Source: Roseibium sp. MMSF_3412
GTDB lineage: Bacteria > Pseudomonadota > Alphaproteobacteria > Rhizobiales > Stappiaceae
Direction of reading: 5' to 3'
DNA: 64,000 nucleotides
NCBI RefSeq assembly: GCF_030733265.1
Contig: NZ_JASHJI010000019.1
Location: 62,001 to 126,000, forward strand
Part shown: piece after piece, positions 58,892-64,000 of the stretch
Layout of the letters: the number at the start of each line of letters is the position of its first letter
How positions within the stretch are numbered: position 1 is the stretch's first letter
Program-made: the position numbers and the translations under genes
Notes under the pieces: generated by a model
What the model was told of the DNA's origin: nothing
What the model saw: only the letters and a program-made list of their open reading frames with translations
The model's database searches: none

Positions 58892-59979
58892 GACATCCTC
58901 TCCTCGACAATCAGGTCGGCATAAAAGAAGGCCTTGTCGATCTGCTTGAGCTCCGCTTCCAGATCCGGGAGCCTTGCCACACGGCCCGCAAGTGCCGATG
59001 GCGCGGAACGCGGCGCCATCATGTTCCAGTAGACAAACCGTGCGTCAGGCGCTGCCTGTTCGAACAGCTCCGCGTAAATCGTCGCTGTCTCGTCGACGGA
59101 CATGTATTCAAAGATATCGGACAGATTGAAGCCGTCGAAGGGCCCGTCGGCGGCTGTCTGCACAGGACCCTTCACGACGGATATCCTGTCGACCCGACCG
59201 GCGATCGCCTTATAGTTTTCTCCGCGCCATGCCGTCGGCAGGACATCGGCGCTGCGGCCGGTCAGGACGGTGCGCATATAGGGGTTTTCGCTCGGATCCT
59301 GATCGACGGCGGCAAAACGGACCTTGCTGCGGACATGCGCGCCGGCACTGCCCTCCACATGATCGAAAAAAGCCGGATCGCGGCCGAGCCACCCCATGAC
59401 GGTCCTGGAAAAGAACACGCTGGTACACAGGTTCCAGCGGCGATTGTTCCAGCGATCCTCGAAAAACCGGACGCGTGCGGCCCTGTCGCGTTTTTCGAAC
59501 ACGCTCTCGACAGTCGACCTTGCGTGGATCAGCGGCAGAACATAGCGGCGGAAGAGGCGAAAATAGTTTTCGAACTTGCCGACATTGCCCGCACCATGTT
59601 CCACGACCTGTGGCTCCAGCGCCTGCCAGAAGGCCCGGGTCTGCGCGTCGCATGCCGCCAGCACGTCGCTCAGCATTTCCCGCCTGCGCGAGGACGGACG
59701 CGCCCCGAAAAGTTCCAGAAACGCCTCATGCGGGAGCGTTCGGCAGGCGGCGATGCGCAAGCGCAGGCAGGCAATCTGCGCGTCGGAAAGATCCGCTGCC
59801 ACAACTTCGCGCGGGTCCATGAGCAGCAGCGCCAGAACATTGTCTCCGGCCGCGCAGATCGAGAGGAAGCGCTGCCCCGGCCGGTTATGGAAGGCACCAA
59901 GCAGAACATCCGCATCTTCCCACGCCTGGGCGTAGCGGATCGCCTCGAAACTGGCACGCTGGTCAATGGATGCGGTCAT
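58888..59979 (-). CDS. DUF3419/BtaA-like S-adenosylmethionine 3-amino-3-carboxypropyl transferase
   Basis: A 363-residue protein of the DUF3419 family, which includes BtaA of betaine-lipid (DGTS) synthesis. The SAM-binding region FLSICAAGDNVLALL lies near residue 38, with NLCTSVFFSRTVMGWLGRDP and FNLSDIFEYMS as further family blocks. It would transfer the aminocarboxypropyl group of SAM to a lipid or alcohol acceptor. No BtaB N-methyltransferase is nearby, so ordinary DGTS synthesis is not indicated. ATG 59979 overlaps the upstream stop by 4 nt. Confidence 0.8.
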   Translation of the reverse strand: MTASIDQRASFEAIRYAQAWEDADVLLGAFHNRPGQRFLSICAAGDNVLALLLMDPREVVAADLSDAQIACLRLRIAACRTLPHEAFLELFGARPSSRRREMLSDVLAACDAQTRAFWQALEPQVVEHGAGNVGKFENYFRLFRRYVLPLIHARSTVESVFEKRDRAARVRFFEDRWNNRRWNLCTSVFFSRTVMGWLGRDPAFFDHVEGSAGAHVRSKVRFAAVDQDPSENPYMRTVLTGRSADVLPTAWRGENYKAIAGRVDRISVVKGPVQTAADGPFDGFNLSDIFEYMSVDETATIYAELFEQAAPDARFVYWNMMAPRSAPSALAGRVARLPDLEAELKQIDKAFFYADLIVEERMS

Positions 59980-62438
59980 GAGATCTTTGTCACCCAGCCT
60001 GCGGAACCGTCCACTTCGAGACGATCTCCGGTTTTTATCCAGTCGCAGGCGCCCGGCACCGCGACGACGCAGGGAATACCCAGCTCTCGTGAGACAATTG
60101 CAGAATGGGACAGGACACTGCCGCGTTCTCCGATTACGGCGGCGGCATTGGCGAAATGGGAGATCCAGCCCGGGTCCGTGTGGCGTGCAACAAGAATTTC
60201 TCCCGGCTGAACCTGCTCCTCGGCCGGATCGTGCACGACCCGCGCCGTTCCCTGGACAATGCCGCCCCCGCAAGCGGTTCCCTTGCGCTGACGGTCATTC
60301 GCGTCAATCCCCGTCTCACCGGTACCGGTCACCACTGCCAATCGGCCCGCGCTATCGAGCACCGATCCGCGAACGAGAATACGTTCAGGCGGATCCGGCA
60401 GGCGGGCCGCATTTTCCTGATCCTTGCGCCGCAATGCGACGAGATCGGCGATCCCTGAATTTACGGCAGAACCCTCGACCGCGGCCAGCAGTTCATCGAC
60501 CGTCAGGAAAAAGACGTCCTCCGGCGCTTCCAGATGGCCGGTTGCTGCCAGGCAATCTCCCATGGAAAGAAACACGCGGCGCGCATAGCCAAAAATCCGT
60601 GTCCGTTCAAAACGCAGGTTCTCGCGGTCCCTTACCCGCGCCTTGGCATAAGCCAGCACCCATCGCGCCAGACGGCGTTTCAGCGGACGGCCCTTGAACA
60701 GCCGGTCCAGTTCGGCATCCGCTTGCGTCCGTTCCGGTTCCGCTCCGGACCGGGTCGCGGCCGCCGTCACTGCACGGAACAAAGGCAGGGGTGCTTCATC
60801 AAGCGTCGGTTCCTCGAGTTTCAGCTCGCCGATGCGCCGGTCGCCAAACTTGTCCAGATAGTCCTTCAGGAGCGTTCCGATCTCTGGAAGGGCAAAGATC
60901 GCGTCTCCGTCGCCCGATGCCAGGATATCTGCAGTGCCCGGTGTTGCGCGTACACGCTCGCCCATCTGCCGGATAAGGCGGGCCGGTTCGGCGGACACGA
61001 TATCCCCCTGGCCGATCATGACATCGTTGTGCAGAGCGAGACCCGGCTCTCCCGCCCACCGGAGCAGGAGCGACCGCGATCCGCCGAAGGCCATCATGCA
61101 GAGAAAGTCGTTGACGATGGGCGCGTCCCAGTCGTCCAGAAGTGCAGCTTCAACCCTTCTGTATTCCGCAGCGAGTTCAGAGAGCGGGCGCTGTTTCAAT
61201 GCCGTCCACTGCCGGCGCGGCGGCACCGTACTGGTCACCCGGCTCATGAAACGGGACTTTATCGCGTTCAGGCGAAGAGCGGACAGAGCCAGCTTCCCGA
61301 CCATCTTTGCCCCTGATGCCAGACCCGTCGTAGGCGCGATGCCGGCCATGACTTCTTCCGGCAGCGGCTCGGCGACCCCCATCATCGTTTCCATGTGCTG
61401 GCGGTTGCTGGAGAAGAACGGCAGCAGCGACAACAGCCGGTACCAGTTGCCCAGATTGTAGTACATGCGCCCGTCGATGCGGGCGAGCATGTTGTCCAGC
61501 TCCGTGGCATGGTCCCTGATCACGGTGGCACGCGTTCCGATCAGTTGAAGGAAGGATCGGTAGACGCGCGCATAGGCCGCGACCGCAAAACTGTAGGTCA
61601 GCGGCGACACGATCCCGGGATAGCTTTCGACGATGTTGGAATTGTCGAAGACAAGCAGGCGCGTTTCCGGAACCCCGGCAGGCAGGATGCGGGTCGTGAT
61701 CGGACGGGCCTGAAGCAGGTATGGCTCCTGCGTTTCCTTCGCATACGCCCACTCGATGTCCTGCGGCGTGTTCTTTAACTCGCTCACCGCGACGCAGAGC
61801 CGGGCGATCTCGCGTGCGTCGTCCTCCGACAGGGCACTTGTGCCACCTGGGCGATGGAGCGTTTCCATCCGGGGAAAGGAAAACCGCCAGACCTCGCCGC
61901 TCACTTCACCGGAGACGAGAGCATCGCCAAGGCCTTCGGTGGCGGTGACAAGGATCTGGTCGCGCCGGCCCGACACCGGGTCGGCGGCAAATGCGACCCC
62001 GGCCGCCCGGGCATCGACCATCGCCTGCACGATCACCGACGGCATGTTTTTGTCCGTTATCCCGCGCGCGGCGCGATAGGCCGTCACGCCGTCGCCAAGC
62101 CCGGATGCAAAAACCTCCTCGGCTGTGGCCGGAACATCGGCGGCGGATATGTCGAGGCGCGACAGGAACTGGCCCGCATGGGATTCGGCTACCCCGTCCT
62201 CGGCAGCACCGGAGGACCGGACGGCAAAACGCGAACCAGCCAGCGTGGCACATGCATCGCCAATCGCGGACTTCAGATCCTCGCCGAGAACGCCTTCCTG
62301 GAAATGATCCGAGGGGATGACGAAGAAAGGCGGCACGCGGAAGCCTTCGCTGACGAGTTCGGCCAGGGCCAGAGCCTTGCCGCCAATGGCCTGCGACGAT
62401 TTTGTGCGCGCCTCTTTCGAACTGACGAGAGCGGTCAC
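59976..62438 (-). CDS. PEP-synthase/rifampin-phosphotransferase-like dikinase
   Basis: An 820-residue multidomain phosphotransferase. Residues about 10-300 are an ATP-grasp PPDK N-terminal domain (SQAIGGKALALAEL; FAVRSSGAAEDG). The C-terminal swivelling domain carries the phospho-accepting H778 (GSVLSHSAIVSREL). The middle (about 300-740) matches neither PEP synthase nor pyruvate domains that I recognise and may be the acceptor-binding part, as in rifampin phosphotransferase. The start is GTG 62438, overlapping the UbiA stop by 4 nt. It likely phosphorylates an alcohol using both ATP phosphates. Confidence 0.82.
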   Translation of the reverse strand: MTALVSSKEARTKSSQAIGGKALALAELVSEGFRVPPFFVIPSDHFQEGVLGEDLKSAIGDACATLAGSRFAVRSSGAAEDGVAESHAGQFLSRLDISAADVPATAEEVFASGLGDGVTAYRAARGITDKNMPSVIVQAMVDARAAGVAFAADPVSGRRDQILVTATEGLGDALVSGEVSGEVWRFSFPRMETLHRPGGTSALSEDDAREIARLCVAVSELKNTPQDIEWAYAKETQEPYLLQARPITTRILPAGVPETRLLVFDNSNIVESYPGIVSPLTYSFAVAAYARVYRSFLQLIGTRATVIRDHATELDNMLARIDGRMYYNLGNWYRLLSLLPFFSSNRQHMETMMGVAEPLPEEVMAGIAPTTGLASGAKMVGKLALSALRLNAIKSRFMSRVTSTVPPRRQWTALKQRPLSELAAEYRRVEAALLDDWDAPIVNDFLCMMAFGGSRSLLLRWAGEPGLALHNDVMIGQGDIVSAEPARLIRQMGERVRATPGTADILASGDGDAIFALPEIGTLLKDYLDKFGDRRIGELKLEEPTLDEAPLPLFRAVTAAATRSGAEPERTQADAELDRLFKGRPLKRRLARWVLAYAKARVRDRENLRFERTRIFGYARRVFLSMGDCLAATGHLEAPEDVFFLTVDELLAAVEGSAVNSGIADLVALRRKDQENAARLPDPPERILVRGSVLDSAGRLAVVTGTGETGIDANDRQRKGTACGGGIVQGTARVVHDPAEEQVQPGEILVARHTDPGWISHFANAAAVIGERGSVLSHSAIVSRELGIPCVVAVPGACDWIKTGDRLEVDGSAGWVTKIS

Positions 62439-63367
62439 GATTGCCCCCCAAGCACCGGTGTGAAAGCAGCAATCAGATAGCATGCCAGCACCCAAACCCC
62501 GGAAAGGGTCTCCAGCCGTTTTTGCCGCCTGCTGTCAGGTGTCTTCCAAAAGTCGGCCAATACAAACAGGAAAGGCAACAGAAACACCAGTCCGCAAAGC
62601 GTGGTGAGCAACGGCCGGTCAAGATAGAAACCGCAAATCACGAGCGACAGGAACGCCAGCCCGGTCATTGCCGCCAGGGCCGTGAGAGACCGGGGAATTC
62701 CCCAGGATGAACTGTAGGTCTCGACCCCCTCGCGCTCCTGCTCCGGTGCCCAGATCTTGCGCCCGAATTCAACAACGCAGCCATTGCAGAAGCTCATCAG
62801 GAGAAACGTCCAGATGCCGTCCGGCACCGATCCCGCCGGCACCCATTCGCATCCTGTCAGAACAAGATCGATCAACGGCATGATCGCCATGTGCGAAATC
62901 AGGTAAAGCGCCGGGCTCTTTTTCAAGAACGCCGGAACAAAGAACTCGACCCCCATAAGAGCCAGCCATGCCCAGGCGATGATCACCAGGATCAGCACGC
63001 CCGGGGACATCGCATAGGCGGCCGCGGCCGCAGGTATTGCCGCCAGAGCAGCGAGCCACAGGATCAGGCGCAGCGACACCAGGCCGCGCGGTATCGGCCG
63101 CTCCGGCCGGTAGCGCCGGTCGATTTCCGCATCCTTGACCTCGTCCAGCGCCCGCATCTGCCAGAAAAACACCATGACAATCAGGAAAGCGGCCAGATAG
63201 GTTGCGATATCGGGCAGCGGCCGCCCGGCCAGCCTTGCCGATGCCGTTACGGAGGCTGCGGAAAAAGCGCCCAGGAGCGGAACCGTCTGGATCAGGGGAA
63301 AGCGCTCCCCCTGGTAGATCCACAAGCGCGCCAGAAGGGGCGCATCCCGTTCGGGACTGCCTGTCAT
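62435..63367 (-). CDS. UbiA-family prenyltransferase
   Basis: A 310-residue membrane protein with about 8-9 hydrophobic segments. The first Asp motif, D75-x3-D79-x3-D83 (RALDEVKDAEID) followed by YRPERPIPRG, is the prenyl-diphosphate-Mg site of UbiA proteins. The second motif region reads EGVETYSSSWG, with Glu where Asp is common. It would join a prenyl chain to an aromatic or other acceptor. ATG 63367 overlaps the HMG-CoA reductase stop by 4 nt; the upstream Arg-rich frame is rejected. Confidence 0.85.
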   Translation of the reverse strand: MTGSPERDAPLLARLWIYQGERFPLIQTVPLLGAFSAASVTASARLAGRPLPDIATYLAAFLIVMVFFWQMRALDEVKDAEIDRRYRPERPIPRGLVSLRLILWLAALAAIPAAAAAYAMSPGVLILVIIAWAWLALMGVEFFVPAFLKKSPALYLISHMAIMPLIDLVLTGCEWVPAGSVPDGIWTFLLMSFCNGCVVEFGRKIWAPEQEREGVETYSSSWGIPRSLTALAAMTGLAFLSLVICGFYLDRPLLTTLCGLVFLLPFLFVLADFWKTPDSRRQKRLETLSGVWVLACYLIAAFTPVLGGQS

Positions 63368-64000
63368 GGCGTCTTTCCGCGCGCCAGGCGTTTGTGTGCG
63401 CTGCCGAACTGGCCGCCCGCCACGGCAGCCGTAAGCGACAGCTCCCCGCAAAGACACAGGGCCGCTGCAACTTCAGCCAGAGCCGGCGCGTGGCCCGACC
63501 CTTTCAGACCGAGAATGTCGAGGCCTGCGGATTGCGACGGCAGTTGTGTGCCCCCACCGACCGTACCGAGGATCAGATTGGGAAGGGTCACCGTCACAAG
63601 AAGACCCGTGCTGCTGCGCTCCATTCGGGTGAAACCGACGGCGGATTCGGCAACACAGGCAACGTCCTGTCCCGTCGCCAGATAAAGAGCTGCCAGTCCG
63701 TTGGCGAAATGCGCCTGCGCCCCGACCTGACCCGTCATGAGCGAACCGAGATTGGCGACACGGCCATATTCCAGGATCAGGTCGATTGGAGACCCGAGCG
63801 TCGCTTCAACGACATCCTCCGGAATGTCGGCCTGTGCCGTGACACGGCGTCCCCGGCCGAGCATGACCCCGAGAAAACTCGCCTTCTTGTCACCTGAGAA
63901 ATTTGCTTCCAGAAACCAGGAGCGCGGTGCGACAGGAGAGGACTTCAGCGCGTATTCGCACAAGGCTTCCGTTGCAAACGTCACCATGTTCTGGCCGGCA
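63364..64000 (-). CDS. HMG-CoA reductase, class I-like, C-terminal part (gene runs past the window end)
   Basis: The last about 212 residues of a hydroxymethylglutaryl-CoA reductase are visible. The catalytic Lys (SGDKKAS), Asp (ATGQDVA) and His (FGSAHKRL) of the family are present, with ILGTVGGGTQL as the cofactor-side signature. The spacing and the GDKKAS-LGRGRRV and CGELSLTAA blocks resemble class I (eukaryote/archaea-type) rather than class II enzymes. The catalytic Glu and the N-terminus lie outside. It would reduce HMG-CoA to mevalonate, or a related acyl-CoA to an alcohol. It is the first visible gene of a fully overlapping operon. Confidence 0.88.
   Translation of the reverse strand, partial: AGQNMVTFATEALCEYALKSSPVAPRSWFLEANFSGDKKASFLGVMLGRGRRVTAQADIPEDVVEATLGSPIDLILEYGRVANLGSLMTGQVGAQAHFANGLAALYLATGQDVACVAESAVGFTRMERSSTGLLVTVTLPNLILGTVGGGTQLPSQSAGLDILGLKGSGHAPALAEVAAALCLCGELSLTAAVAGGQFGSAHKRLARGKTP

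Noticed and set aside
1..64000. CRISPR arrays, tRNA or rRNA genes, prophage or integrase genes
   Set aside because: No regularly spaced repeats, RNA gene signatures or integrase/phage motifs were seen; intergenic gaps are short and accounted for.

Overview
The window is high-GC, gene-dense DNA (about 59 protein genes, many with 4-nt ATGA overlaps) typical of an alphaproteobacterium with a large catabolic repertoire. ABC and TRAP importers beside dehydrogenases, GntR/LacI/LysR regulators, an FrcK-type kinase and a pyrrolysine-free MttB-family protein suggest Hyphomicrobiales or a marine relative such as Roseibium/Labrenzia. That placement is inference. No rRNA, tRNA, CRISPR array, phage or complete insertion sequence was recognised.

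Layout. (1) 1-981: end of a dipeptide-type ABC importer. (2) 987-6069, minus: an FCD-GntR regulator, a GMC oxidoreductase, an aldehyde dehydrogenase and an enolase-superfamily dehydratase. (3) 6296-15367, plus: an aldehyde dehydrogenase, a ribose-type ABC importer with two permeases, an enolase-superfamily dehydratase, a zinc alcohol dehydrogenase and a KduD-like SDR; this looks like a sugar-acid or polyol operon. (4) 15395-20785, minus: LacI regulator, AlsB-like binding protein, permease, ATPase, D-allulose/tagatose 3-epimerase-like protein and FrcK-like kinase, with a divergent plus pair (2-hydroxyacid dehydrogenase, and a racemase-fold protein lacking both cysteines). (5) 22756-23649: a persulfide-dioxygenase-like metallo-hydrolase. 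(6) 23701-32055: a branched-chain-amino-acid-type ABC importer with two related aldo/keto reductases. One has Tyr at the catalytic His position. The other is fused to an Arg-less Rid domain. A divergent GntR gene and a TIGR04076-like protein lie between them.

(7) 32090-45187 is a divergent catabolic locus. Minus: tautomerase/NTF2-like fusion, HyuB, HyuA, a Cys-less isochorismatase-fold protein, an isocitrate-lyase-family lyase and a flavoprotein. Plus: a UTRA GntR regulator, LeuC/LeuD-like dehydratase subunits with altered substrate loops, and a DctPQM TRAP importer. A 267-nt element with 33-nt inverted ends follows and supplies the dctM stop codon. (8) 45512-53166: a lone Tat-exported peptide-type binding protein, a LysR regulator, an MttB-family methyltransferase and a dimethylglycine-dehydrogenase-like FAD/GcvT protein, plus an RraA-like protein; apparently methylated-amine metabolism. 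(9) 53220-55226: a protein with the full mandelate racemase catalytic set and a DUF5996 protein.

(10) 55357-64000, minus: a seven-gene, fully overlapping operon of class I-like HMG-CoA reductase (cut by the window end), UbiA prenyltransferase, PEP-synthase/rifampin-phosphotransferase-like enzyme, BtaA-like (DUF3419) aminocarboxypropyl transferase, phytol/dolichol-kinase-like membrane protein, GNAT-like protein and AMP-forming ligase. This set matches no pathway I can name and is the best candidate for an undescribed biosynthetic system here.
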